From Hyphomicrobiales bacterium (GTDB lineage Bacteria > Pseudomonadota > Alphaproteobacteria > Rhizobiales > Rhizobiaceae), in contig UBUL01000009.1 in the NCBI GenBank assembly GCA_900468625.1, positions 1 through 64,000 of the forward strand: DNA of 64,000 nucleotides. Reading direction: 5' to 3'. The translations under genes were made by a program, and so were the position numbers. Numbering within the stretch: the first letter of the stretch is position 1; each line of letters starts with the position of its first letter. The notes beneath the pieces are model-generated. The model was not told the origin of the DNA. It made no database searches and saw nothing but the letters and a program-made list of their open reading frames with translations. Shown piece after piece: positions 26,427 to 34,814 of this stretch.

Positions 26427-26470
26427 CGCGCAAAGGCCGTTGCTGCACTTTAAATCCGCCGCATAATTCC
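26420..26470 (+). repeat. Dispersed repeat family B, degenerate copy 2
   Basis: GTGTGACGCGC...GCTGCACTTTAAATCCGCCGCATAATT aligns with 2745-2796. It starts inside the last codons of the histidine kinase gene, whose C-terminus and stop therefore lie in the repeat's first bases. Confidence 0.6.
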
Positions 26471-26600
26471 GCCTCCGATCTTCAAACGAAGATTGAGGAA
26501 GCCGGCTGATCGACGCCAGATTGAGGGCGCTATGTCGCTCAACCTCTGGCAATTGCCGCCGCTAAGTTGGGGACAGCGCGTTCATTCGAAAATTTGCAAT

Positions 26601-26616
26601 GGGCACGCTTCTTGCA
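26601..26616 (+). promoter_or_regulatory. Sigma-54-type promoter upstream of olsB
   Basis: GGGCACG-CTTC-TTGCA has the invariant GG and GC separated by exactly 10 nt, matching TGGCACG-N4-TTGCW at all but the first position. Transcription would start near 26627. A sigma-54 activator-binding site was not identified upstream. Confidence 0.45.
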
Positions 26617-26630
26617 TTTAGCCAAGCTGC

Positions 26631-26664
26631 GTGTCACTTTCCTGTCGCACGAATTTGGTTTATG
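26631..26664 (+). promoter_or_regulatory. PHO box and promoter of olsB
   Basis: GTGTCAC-TTTC-CTGTCGC (26631-26648) is two 7-mers repeating at 11-bp period, the PhoB-binding pattern CTGTCAT-N4-CTGTCAC. A possible -10, TTTATG (26659-26664), follows at the 10-nt distance seen in E. coli pho promoters; CTATAT at 26668-26673 is an alternative. PhoB-dependent induction of ornithine lipid synthesis under phosphate starvation is established in Sinorhizobium meliloti, which supports the call. Confidence 0.7.
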
Positions 26665-26696
26665 GCGCTATATCGGCCCGCAGGGGGAGAATCGCC

Positions 26697-27575
26697 ATGT
26701 CCATCGAAATCTTGAATCGCGAAGCTCAGGGCGAAATGGTTCAGTCTTCAAAGGCAACGGTTGAGCCGGTTGCCAGCGATGTGCTCGGACGCATCGGAAA
26801 TCTAGAAACGCGCCTTGCCCGCTCGGCGCGCGAAATCGATGCCGCTCAGGCCGTCCGTTACCGCGTTTTCGTCGAGGAGATGAACGCGCAACTTCCGGCC
26901 GATGCCATGCGCCGTCAGCGTGATGTCGACGGCTGGGATGCGATCTGCGACCATCTTCTGGTGCTGGACCGTTCGATCGAGGGCGATCCGGAAGATCAGA
27001 TCGTCGGCACCTATCGCCTGCTGCGCCAGGAAGTGGCCATGGCCAATGGCGGTTTCTATTCGTCCTCGGAATTCGATATCGACGCGCTGCTTGCCCGCCA
27101 TCCGGACAAGCGCTTCATGGAGCTCGGCCGTTCCTGCGTGCTGCCGGATTACCGAAACAAGCGTACGGTCGAGTTGCTGTGGCAGGGCAATTGGGCTTAT
27201 GCGCTGAAGCATGGCATGGGCGCGATGTTCGGCTGCGCATCCTTCCCCGGCGTCTTGCCGGAACAGCATGCGCTTGCCCTGTCCTTCCTTTATCACAACG
27301 TTGTGGCCAAGGATGAATGGGCTGTCGACGCTTTGCCGTCGCTTGCCCGCAATATGGACCTGATGCCTACGGAAGCCGTGAATGCGAAGAAGGCGCTGAT
27401 GGCGCTGCCGCCGCTGATCAAGGGGTATCTGCGCCTCGGCGCCATGGTCGGCTCGACCGCCGTGGTCGATCAGGCCTTCAATACCACGGATGTGCTGATC
27501 GTCCTGCCGATCGCCAGCATCTCGAATCGCTATGTGAATTACTACGGCGCGGATGCAGGTCGCTTCGCGAGCTGA
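26697..27575 (+). CDS. olsB: L-ornithine N-alpha-acyltransferase OlsB
   Basis: A 292-residue acyl-ACP-dependent GNAT-fold enzyme that attaches a 3-hydroxy fatty acid to ornithine, giving lyso-ornithine lipid, a phosphorus-free membrane lipid precursor. Family segments include RYRVFVEEMNAQLPADA, DHLLVLDRS, GTYRLLRQEVA, MELGRSCVLPDYRNKRTVELLWQG and the GCASFPGVLPEQHALALSFLYHN block. The ATG at 26697 follows GGGGGAG; an upstream in-frame start would put coding sequence over the PHO box. The neighbour tme is the same as in S. meliloti. The second acyltransferase, OlsA, is not adjacent, though a PlsC-family gene lies at 44218. Confidence 0.9.
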   Translation: MSIEILNREAQGEMVQSSKATVEPVASDVLGRIGNLETRLARSAREIDAAQAVRYRVFVEEMNAQLPADAMRRQRDVDGWDAICDHLLVLDRSIEGDPEDQIVGTYRLLRQEVAMANGGFYSSSEFDIDALLARHPDKRFMELGRSCVLPDYRNKRTVELLWQGNWAYALKHGMGAMFGCASFPGVLPEQHALALSFLYHNVVAKDEWAVDALPSLARNMDLMPTEAVNAKKALMALPPLIKGYLRLGAMVGSTAVVDQAFNTTDVLIVLPIASISNRYVNYYGADAGRFAS

Positions 27576-27587
27576 CTCTATCTTTGT

Positions 27588-27641
27588 TTTCACGCAATTC
27601 CGGACGGAAAATCGCTGCGCACTTTTCCGGAATTGCTCTAA
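27588..27641 (-). repeat. Dispersed repeat family A, copy 3 (inverted, short)
   Basis: GCAATTCCGGACGGAAAA...CACTTTTCCGGAATTGCTCTA is the first half of family A in reverse orientation, a near-perfect hairpin. It lies between the convergent olsB and cyclase genes, where it could act as a terminator. Confidence 0.7.
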
Positions 27642-29047
27642 GGGATGGCAAAGATGTCGATCGCGTCCGTGATGCCGCGCAACGCGACATGATGCGATTG
27701 CGGCGTGAGGCCGCGCCTTGTCATCAGTTCGGCGGCGCGCGGATGATCGAGCACCGAGCTGGTTGCGAATATTTCGCGTGACGTGGCAAGATGCTGGACG
27801 CGGGACGCGATATTGACCGTTTGCCCGAAATAATCCTGCCGTTCATTCAGGCTCACGGCGATGCACGGCCCCTCGTGGATGCCGATTTTCAGTAGAAGAT
27901 CGTCATTGCCGCGCTCTTCGTTGAGGTTGAGCATGGCCTCGCGCATCCGCATGGCAGCAATCAGCGCCCGGTCCGGCGTCGGGAAGGTCGCCATGACGGC
28001 ATCGCCGATGGTCTTGACGACCGCACCCGCCTCCGCCGCGACGATCTCGTGCAGGATGCCGAAATGGGTCTTGACCAAGTCGAAGGCTGCGAGATCGCCG
28101 ACCCTTTCGTATAATTCCGTCGAGCCGCGCAGGTCGGTGAACAGAAAGGTGAGGCTGGTGATCTTCAATCGCTGATCGATGTCGATCGTATCCGTGCGGT
28201 AGATGTCACGGAAGGTCTGGTTGGAAAGCAGATGCTTGGCGGTCAGGAATGGCCGGCGTTGCCCGAGCAGCGTGTGAAGAGCTTCATTGGCCACGCAGAT
28301 CGACGGCAGCACGCGAATGTCCGTGTGGTTCTCCATCTGGATGCGCAAGGGACCGGGCCGCAATTCGATCGCCTCGCTGTGGCGGTGCATGCGATCGAAA
28401 ACGAGCGAGAGAGCCTGCCGCTCCTTCGATGGCTCTCCCTTCACATCGAGGAATTGCGCCGCATGCGTGACAGGCTCGAAGATGATAGTAAATTCCGCCG
28501 GCAATTGAAGCGATATCACCGCCTTCTCGCCGGGCGGCAGCTCAAGCGATTCCAGGACGAACTGATCGACTTTTTCCTCATACCCTTCGTCGGGAAGGTC
28601 GATACCCGAGCCCCAATAGATCTGGCGGAAATATTCAAGGGGCGGCAGGTCGTGCGGATTGTGCGCTTCTATGTGGCGCACGCGCGGACTGACGGTGAAG
28701 GTGACTTCCACCATCTCATCGAGCGTCGGCTCGTATCCGGCTGCGCAAAGCGTACAGTTATAGGTGTCGCTTTGCACGGTTTTCAGCGAGGTATTGGCAT
28801 CCAATACCCCGCCGCAGCCGGGGCAAAGAACATTCCACGACATCTCGAACAGGCCAAGGCGCGATGCGTGCAGAAAGGCATTGACGGTCTGTTCTTCCTC
28901 GAAGCCGTGGGCGGCCGCGAAGGCCAGTGGGTTCACGCGGTTGAGCTTGCGGTCGGGTGCCTCGAGGACGAGCCGCTCTATAGCATCGACAATATCCGGC
29001 TGCGCTGAATGGCGCAGCACTCCGAACAGGACTTCTGCTTCGCTCAT
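27638..29047 (-). CDS. Class III adenylate/guanylate cyclase with DUF5939-like N-terminus
   Basis: A 469-residue protein. Its C-terminal third is a class III nucleotide cyclase catalytic domain: FLFTDLRGSTELYERVGD carries the first metal-binding Asp, VVKTIGDAVMATF the second, and NIASRVQ the transition-state Asn/Arg pair. The N-terminal part includes a four-cysteine pair (CPGCGG and CTLCAAG, about 30 residues apart) that looks like a zinc ribbon, then a beta-rich domain. No membrane segment is seen, so it should be cytosolic and signal-responsive. It lies downstream of tme on the same strand with a 76-bp gap. Whether it makes cAMP or cGMP cannot be decided here. Confidence 0.85.
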   Translation of the reverse strand: MSEAEVLFGVLRHSAQPDIVDAIERLVLEAPDRKLNRVNPLAFAAAHGFEEEQTVNAFLHASRLGLFEMSWNVLCPGCGGVLDANTSLKTVQSDTYNCTLCAAGYEPTLDEMVEVTFTVSPRVRHIEAHNPHDLPPLEYFRQIYWGSGIDLPDEGYEEKVDQFVLESLELPPGEKAVISLQLPAEFTIIFEPVTHAAQFLDVKGEPSKERQALSLVFDRMHRHSEAIELRPGPLRIQMENHTDIRVLPSICVANEALHTLLGQRRPFLTAKHLLSNQTFRDIYRTDTIDIDQRLKITSLTFLFTDLRGSTELYERVGDLAAFDLVKTHFGILHEIVAAEAGAVVKTIGDAVMATFPTPDRALIAAMRMREAMLNLNEERGNDDLLLKIGIHEGPCIAVSLNERQDYFGQTVNIASRVQHLATSREIFATSSVLDHPRAAELMTRRGLTPQSHHVALRGITDAIDIFAIP

Positions 29048-29123
29048 CCGTATATTTTACACCGAATTGAGACGGGAGCCCATCACCTTTGTTGGTCTCC
29101 GACTCAGTCTTATGGATTGCCGG

Positions 29124-31412
29124 CTACGATCCTGCACCATAGGCGGCGATGGCGGCCATATTGACGATATCCGAATCCTTGGCTCCCATCGAGGTGATCT
29201 GCACCGGTTTGTCGAGCCCGACGAGCAGCGGCCCGATCACGGTGGAGCCGCCGAGTTCCTGCAACATCTTGGTGGAGATCGATGCCGAGTGAAAGGCTGG
29301 CATGACAAGCACGTTTGCCGGTCCGGAAAGCTGCGAGAAAGGATAAAGGCTTTCCATGAGCTTCCTGTTCAGCGCGACATCGGCGGCCATTTCGCCGTCG
29401 AATTCGAAATTCACATGGCGCTTGTCGAGAATATTCACCGCTTCACGCACCCGCTCGGAGCGTTCGCCGGGGGGATGGCCGAAGGTGGAATAAGCGAGCA
29501 TGGCGACGCGCGGCTCATAGCCCATGCGCCGTGCGAAGCCGGCGGCTTCCTCAGCGATATCGGCCAGTTCTTCGGATGTCGGCATGTCATGCACGGCGGT
29601 ATCGGCGACAAACACGGTGCGGCCTCGCGCAAGCACGATCGATATGCCGATCACTGTATGCCCCGGCTTGGCGTCGATGCAGCGGCGCACGTCGCCGAGT
29701 GCCGTCGAATAGTTGCGCGTGACACCCGTCACCATGCCGTCGGCGTCGCCAAGCGCCACCATGCAGGCGGCGAAGTGATTGCGGTCGTTATGGATCAGGC
29801 GCGTCACGTCGCGATGCAGATAGCCCCGGCGCTGCAGCCGGGCATAAAGATAGTCGATATAGGCATCGCCCCGCTTCGAGATGCGGGCATTGACGATTTC
29901 GAGGCCCGGGCGGTTGAGATCGATGCCGGCGCGCTCGGCCGTGGCTTTGATCAGATCCTCGCGGCCGAGCAGGATGGCGGTGCCGAGTCCCTGATTGGCA
30001 TAGGAGAGAGCGGCGCGCATGACCTGTTCCTCCTCCGCCTCGGCAAAGACAATACGCTTCGGATGCCGGCGTACGCGCTCGTAGAGCTGTGCAAGGGTCG
30101 AGGCGATCGGATCGCGCCGGGCTGAAAGCTCGCGCGCATAGGCGGCCATGTCCGAGATTTCGCGGCGGGCAACGCCGCTATCGATTGCAGCCTGGGCGAC
30201 CGCAACCGGAATTGCCGAGATCAGGCGCGGGTCGAAGGGCACCGGAATGATATATTGCGCGCCGAAACGCGGCCTTGCCCCCTGATAGGCGGCGACAACA
30301 TCATCGGGCACGTCTTCGCGCGCAAGGCTCGCAAGCGCATTGACGGCTGCGATCTTCATCTCGTCATTGATCGTGGTGGCTCGCACGTCGAGCGCGCCGC
30401 GGAAGATATAGGGAAAGCCGAGGACGTTGTTGACCTGGTTCGGATAGTCCGAGCGTCCCGTCGCCATTATGGCGTCGTCGCGGATGCGGGCCACTTCTTC
30501 CGGCGTGATTTCCGGGTCGGGATTGGCCATTGCGAAGATGATCGGCTTGTCCGCCATCGAGCGGATCATGTCCTCGGAAAAGGCGCCCTTCTGCGAGAGG
30601 CCCAAAACCACGTCGGCACCCTTCATCGCTTCCGCCAGCGTGCGCTTGTCGGTCTTGACGGCATGTGCCGACTTCCACTGGTTCATGCCCTCGCTACGGC
30701 CCTGGTAGATCACGCCCTTGGTGTCGCAAAGGACGATGTTCTCCGGGTTGAAGCCCATCGACTTGATCAGCTCGATGCAGGCGATGGCCGCGGCACCCGC
30801 GCCATTGCAGACGAGCTTGGTGGTCTGCAGGTCGCGCCCGGTCAGCTCCAGCGCGTTGATGAGACCGGCGGCGGCGATGATGGCGGTGCCGTGCTGGTCG
30901 TCATGGAACACCGGGATGTCCATGAGCTCGCGCAGACGCTGCTCGATGATGAAGCAGTCCGGAGCCTTGATATCTTCCAGATTGATGCCGCCGAAGGAGG
31001 GGCCGAGATAGCGCACGCAATTGATGAATTCATCGACATTCTCGGTGTCGATCTCAAGATCGATCGAATCGACGTCGGCGAAGCGCTTGAAGAGGACCGA
31101 CTTGCCTTCCATGACCGGCTTGGAGGCGAGCGCGCCGAGATTGCCGAGGCCGAGAATGGCCGTGCCGTTGGAGATGACGGCGACCATGTTGCCGCGCGAG
31201 GTATAGTCGTAGGCGGTGGCCGGATCGGCGGCGATTGCCTTGACGGGGACGGCCACGCCGGGCGAATAGGCAAGGGAAAGATCGCGTTGGGTCGCCATCG
31301 GCTTGGTCGGGTTGATCTCAAGCTTGCCAGGGCGGCCGTTCCTGTGGAAGTCCAGCGCTTCCTGCTCGGTGATCCCCGTTCCCGGACGCGACTTGCTCTT
31401 GCTGTCAGCCAT
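29124..31412 (-). CDS. tme: NADP-dependent malic enzyme (malic enzyme-phosphotransacetylase fusion)
   Basis: A 762-residue two-domain protein. Residues 1-430 are malic enzyme (SLAYSPGVAVPVKAI; FHDDQHGTA; VCNGAGAAAIACIEL for dinucleotide binding). Residues about 440-762 are a phosphotransacetylase-like domain (RIVFAEAEEEQVMRAA; GVTRNYSTALGDVRRC) without known transacetylase activity in rhizobial enzymes. It converts malate to pyruvate and supplies NADPH. Size and the olsB/mutS neighbours match S. meliloti tme; the NAD-preferring paralogue Dme is similar in sequence, so cofactor choice rests on context. It is divergent from mutS. Confidence 0.88.
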   Translation of the reverse strand: MADSKSKSRPGTGITEQEALDFHRNGRPGKLEINPTKPMATQRDLSLAYSPGVAVPVKAIAADPATAYDYTSRGNMVAVISNGTAILGLGNLGALASKPVMEGKSVLFKRFADVDSIDLEIDTENVDEFINCVRYLGPSFGGINLEDIKAPDCFIIEQRLRELMDIPVFHDDQHGTAIIAAAGLINALELTGRDLQTTKLVCNGAGAAAIACIELIKSMGFNPENIVLCDTKGVIYQGRSEGMNQWKSAHAVKTDKRTLAEAMKGADVVLGLSQKGAFSEDMIRSMADKPIIFAMANPDPEITPEEVARIRDDAIMATGRSDYPNQVNNVLGFPYIFRGALDVRATTINDEMKIAAVNALASLAREDVPDDVVAAYQGARPRFGAQYIIPVPFDPRLISAIPVAVAQAAIDSGVARREISDMAAYARELSARRDPIASTLAQLYERVRRHPKRIVFAEAEEEQVMRAALSYANQGLGTAILLGREDLIKATAERAGIDLNRPGLEIVNARISKRGDAYIDYLYARLQRRGYLHRDVTRLIHNDRNHFAACMVALGDADGMVTGVTRNYSTALGDVRRCIDAKPGHTVIGISIVLARGRTVFVADTAVHDMPTSEELADIAEEAAGFARRMGYEPRVAMLAYSTFGHPPGERSERVREAVNILDKRHVNFEFDGEMAADVALNRKLMESLYPFSQLSGPANVLVMPAFHSASISTKMLQELGGSTVIGPLLVGLDKPVQITSMGAKDSDIVNMAAIAAYGAGS

Positions 31413-31525
31413 TGTTCCTCCAAACCTCCTGTGGGCGACCGGTCCCTCTTGCCCGATAGCTGTTGTCTTCTATAGCCGCGCGCGGATAGGGTGGCACCTC
31501 ATTTTTTTGGAAAAACTGCACCTCC

Positions 31526-34267
31526 GTGAACGAACGTATAACCGCCAGCATCGATGCTTTCTCGGCCGCCGAGCTTGCCTCGGAGGAAAGTCGCGCCTCG
31601 GCTACCCCGATGATGGAGCAATATATCGAGATCAAGGCGAACAATCCCGGTTCGCTGCTGTTCTACCGCATGGGCGACTTCTACGAGCTGTTCTTCGAAG
31701 ACGCCATCGACGCGTCGCGCGCGCTCGGCATCACGCTGACGAAGCGCGGCCAGCACATGGGGCAGGATATCCCGATGTGCGGCGTGCCGGTTCATGCAGC
31801 CGATGATTATCTGCAAAAGCTGATCGCGCTTGGCTTCCGCGTTGCTGTCTGCGAGCAGGTGGAAGATCCCGCCGAAGCAAAGAAGCGCGGCGGCAAGTCC
31901 GTGGTGCGGCGCGATGTCGTACGCTTGGTGACGCCGGGCACGATCACCGAGGAAAAGCTGCTTTCGCCCTCGGAATCCAATTATCTGATGGCGCTGACCC
32001 GCATCCGCGGCGGCGCCGAACCGCAGCTGGCGCTCGCCTGGATCGATATTTCGACGGGTGTCTTCCGCCTTGCCGAAACGGAGACGTCACGGCTGCTCGC
32101 CGATATCCTGCGCATCGATCCCAGAGAACTGATCCTGCCGGATACGATGTTTCACGATCCTGAATTGAAGCCTGTTTTCGACATACTCGGCCGCACGGCC
32201 GTTCCGCAGCCGGCCGTGCTGTTCGACAGTGCCAGTGCCGAGGGACGTATCACCCGCTATTTCGGCGTCTCGACGCTCGATGGTTTCGGCACGTTCAGCC
32301 GGGCCGAACTGGCCGCCGCTGCCGCTGCGATTGCCTATGTCGAAAAGACCCAGCTTGCCGAGCGGCCGCCGCTCGGGCTGCCGGAGCGCGAAAGCGGTGC
32401 CTCGACGCTCTTCATCGATCCCGCAACGCGCGCCAATCTGGAACTGGTGCGCACACTTTCCGGCGACCGCAACGGCTCGCTGTTGAAGGCGATCGATCGC
32501 ACCGTGACCGGCGGCGGCGCCCGGCTTCTCGCCGAACGGCTGATGTCGCCGCTGACCGATCCTCGGCTCATCAACGAGCGTCTGGATTCGATCGGTTTTC
32601 TGACCGAGGAGCCGTCGCTCTGCAGCGATCTGCGTTCGGCGCTGAAACATGTGCCTGATATGCCGCGCGCTTTGTCGCGTCTCGCGCTCGATCGCGGAGG
32701 GCCGCGTGATCTCTGGGCGATCCGTCAAGGCTTGGCTGCCGCCGCCGATGTTGCCCGCATGCTCGCAGCTGCACTTCTGCCGGAGGAGCTGAAGGGGGCA
32801 CTGGCCGGACTCAGAGCTTTGCCTGCCGATCTCGAAGCCATGCTCGCCGCGACGCTTGCCGACGAGCTTCCCTTGCTGAAGCGCGACGGCGGTTTCCTGA
32901 GAGAAGGGGCAAATGCCGAACTCGACGAAGTGCGGGCGTTGCGCGACCAGTCGCGCCGCGTCATCGCCGGCCTGCAGCTGCAATATGCCGATGAAACCGG
33001 CATCAAGTCGCTGAAGATCAAGCACAACAATGTGCTCGGCTATTTCATCGAGGTCACGGCCGGCAATGCCGGGCCGATGACCGATAGCAGCGAAGCCAAG
33101 GCGCGCTTCATCCACCGCCAGACCATGGCGAACGCCATGCGCTTCACCACGACCGAGCTTGCCGATCTCGAAAGCCGCATCGCCAATGCCGCCGACAAGG
33201 CGCTGGCAATCGAGCTTGAGGCTTTCGATCGCATGGTCACGGCCGTTGTTGCTGCTGCCGAAGCGATCAAAGCCGGCGCCCGCGCTCTGTCGGTCATCGA
33301 TGTCGCAGCCGGCCTTGCGCTGCTTGCCGAGGAGCAGGCCTATTGCCGGCCCGTGGTTGATGGAAGCCGCATGTTCGCCATCGAAGGCGGCCGTCATCCG
33401 GTGGTCGAACAGGCGCTGCGGCGCCAGGCAGGCGGTCCGTTCGTTGCCAACAATTGCGATCTTTCGCCGAAATCCGACGGCAAGGATGGCGCCATCTGGC
33501 TGCTGACCGGCCCGAACATGGGCGGTAAGTCCACTTTCCTGCGCCAGAACGCACTGATCGCCATTCTCGCGCAGATGGGCTCCTTCGTGCCGGCCGCTTC
33601 GGCTCGTATCGGCATCGTCGATCGGCTGTTCTCGCGCGTCGGCGCTTCCGACGATCTGGCCCGCGGCCGTTCGACCTTCATGGTCGAGATGGTCGAGACG
33701 GCGGCGATCCTCAATCAGGCAACCGAACGTTCCCTGGTCATCCTCGATGAGATCGGCCGCGGCACCGCGACCTTCGACGGCCTTTCCATCGCCTGGGCCG
33801 CCGTCGAGCATCTGCATGAAGCCAACCGATGCCGCGGCCTCTTCGCCACGCATTTCCACGAGCTGACCGTTCTGTCGGAAAAGCTTAGCCGGCTTTCGAA
33901 TGCCACCATGCGCGTCAAGGAATGGGATGGCGATGTCATCTTCCTGCATGAGGTCGGGCCGGGCGCTGCCGACCGCTCCTATGGCATTCAGGTGGCGCGT
34001 CTCGCCGGCCTGCCGGCTTCCGTGGTGGCGCGTGCCCGCGACGTTCTGACGCGGCTCGAGGATGCCGATCGCAAGAATCCGGCAAGCCAGCTCATCGATG
34101 ATCTGCCTCTCTTCCAGGTGGCCGTTCGCCGGGAGGAGGCGGTCGGGCGACGCGAACCCTCCAAGGTCGAGGAGCGGCTGAAGACGCTCGATCTCGACGA
34201 TCTGACGCCGCGCGCCGCCCTCGATGTGCTCTACGAGCTGAAGAAAACTCTGACCAAGACCGGCTGA
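31526..34267 (+). CDS. mutS: DNA mismatch repair protein MutS
   Basis: A 913-residue mismatch sensor. Domain I has the mismatch-probing motif GDFYELF (about 50-56). The ATPase domain has Walker [11 protein letters not shown], Walker [16 protein letters not shown] and the helix-turn-helix dimer contacts near the end. The reading starts at GTG 31526; residues 1-28 are a short extension before [14 protein letters not shown], so ATG at 31610 is an alternative start. It is divergent from tme, and the small gene at 34292 follows it. Confidence 0.95.
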   Translation: MNERITASIDAFSAAELASEESRASATPMMEQYIEIKANNPGSLLFYRMGDFYELFFEDAIDASRALGITLTKRGQHMGQDIPMCGVPVHAADDYLQKLIALGFRVAVCEQVEDPAEAKKRGGKSVVRRDVVRLVTPGTITEEKLLSPSESNYLMALTRIRGGAEPQLALAWIDISTGVFRLAETETSRLLADILRIDPRELILPDTMFHDPELKPVFDILGRTAVPQPAVLFDSASAEGRITRYFGVSTLDGFGTFSRAELAAAAAAIAYVEKTQLAERPPLGLPERESGASTLFIDPATRANLELVRTLSGDRNGSLLKAIDRTVTGGGARLLAERLMSPLTDPRLINERLDSIGFLTEEPSLCSDLRSALKHVPDMPRALSRLALDRGGPRDLWAIRQGLAAAADVARMLAAALLPEELKGALAGLRALPADLEAMLAATLADELPLLKRDGGFLREGANAELDEVRALRDQSRRVIAGLQLQYADETGIKSLKIKHNNVLGYFIEVTAGNAGPMTDSSEAKARFIHRQTMANAMRFTTTELADLESRIANAADKALAIELEAFDRMVTAVVAAAEAIKAGARALSVIDVAAGLALLAEEQAYCRPVVDGSRMFAIEGGRHPVVEQALRRQAGGPFVANNCDLSPKSDGKDGAIWLLTGPNMGGKSTFLRQNALIAILAQMGSFVPAASARIGIVDRLFSRVGASDDLARGRSTFMVEMVETAAILNQATERSLVILDEIGRGTATFDGLSIAWAAVEHLHEANRCRGLFATHFHELTVLSEKLSRLSNATMRVKEWDGDVIFLHEVGPGAADRSYGIQVARLAGLPASVVARARDVLTRLEDADRKNPASQLIDDLPLFQVAVRREEAVGRREPSKVEERLKTLDLDDLTPRAALDVLYELKKTLTKTG

Positions 34268-34291
34268 CACGGGCGATATTCCAAGGACAAC

Positions 34292-34588
34292 ATGATGTAT
34301 CTCGAAGTTCTTCTCGCCGAAGTCCGCATTCTGGGCGAGCGTTTTTCTCCGATTGCCGCGCGTGGCAAAATAGGCGGCGAGGGTGAGGCGCCGGATTGCG
34401 AATCCGATCGCGGCCTGCTCGACATCACCCTGTCCTGCAGCCGTATTTCCGATATCTGTTCGAAGATCGCCAAGGCCGGCTATTGGGAATGCGAGCGCGA
34501 AATGGTGACGCAGATCGGCGCCCAGTCGCGAAACATATTATATAGCTTGAACGAGCTAAGGCGGACGCTGGAGCCGGCAAGGCCCTAA
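34292..34588 (+). CDS. Small hypothetical protein between mutS and glnD
   Basis: A 98-residue reading frame beginning MMYLEVLLAEVRILGER, with normal GC-rich codon use, a ribosome-binding site (AAGGACAAC just before the ATG) and only a 24-bp gap after mutS. It is predicted mainly helical, has three cysteines, and has no signal peptide or membrane segment. I do not recognise the family and assign no function. The arrangement suggests co-transcription with mutS. It could be a chance frame, but its ribosome-binding site and composition argue for a real gene. Confidence 0.5.
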   Translation: MMYLEVLLAEVRILGERFSPIAARGKIGGEGEAPDCESDRGLLDITLSCSRISDICSKIAKAGYWECEREMVTQIGAQSRNILYSLNELRRTLEPARP

Positions 34589-34814
34589 AACTGCCGGTTT
34601 CTGCGTCGATTGGCGTCACGCTTCGTCAACTTTGACCCGGTAGAAATCGGGAGGATCATCGATTCGAGATGGTCGGCTCCGGCTGGTTTCGAGGAACCCG
34701 GGCATAGAATGCCTGTGTCAATCGCCCGGCAAAGAGGCTATAGCGCATGCAGACGAAAAGACGGGCGCGCCGGCAATGCGCCGCGCCAGCGAACAGAAAG
34801 CCGATCGGCAGGGC

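Noticed and set aside
32087..34270. 727-residue open frame antisense to mutS
   Set aside because: A codon-bias shadow; mutS on the plus strand has all ATPase and mismatch-binding motifs.
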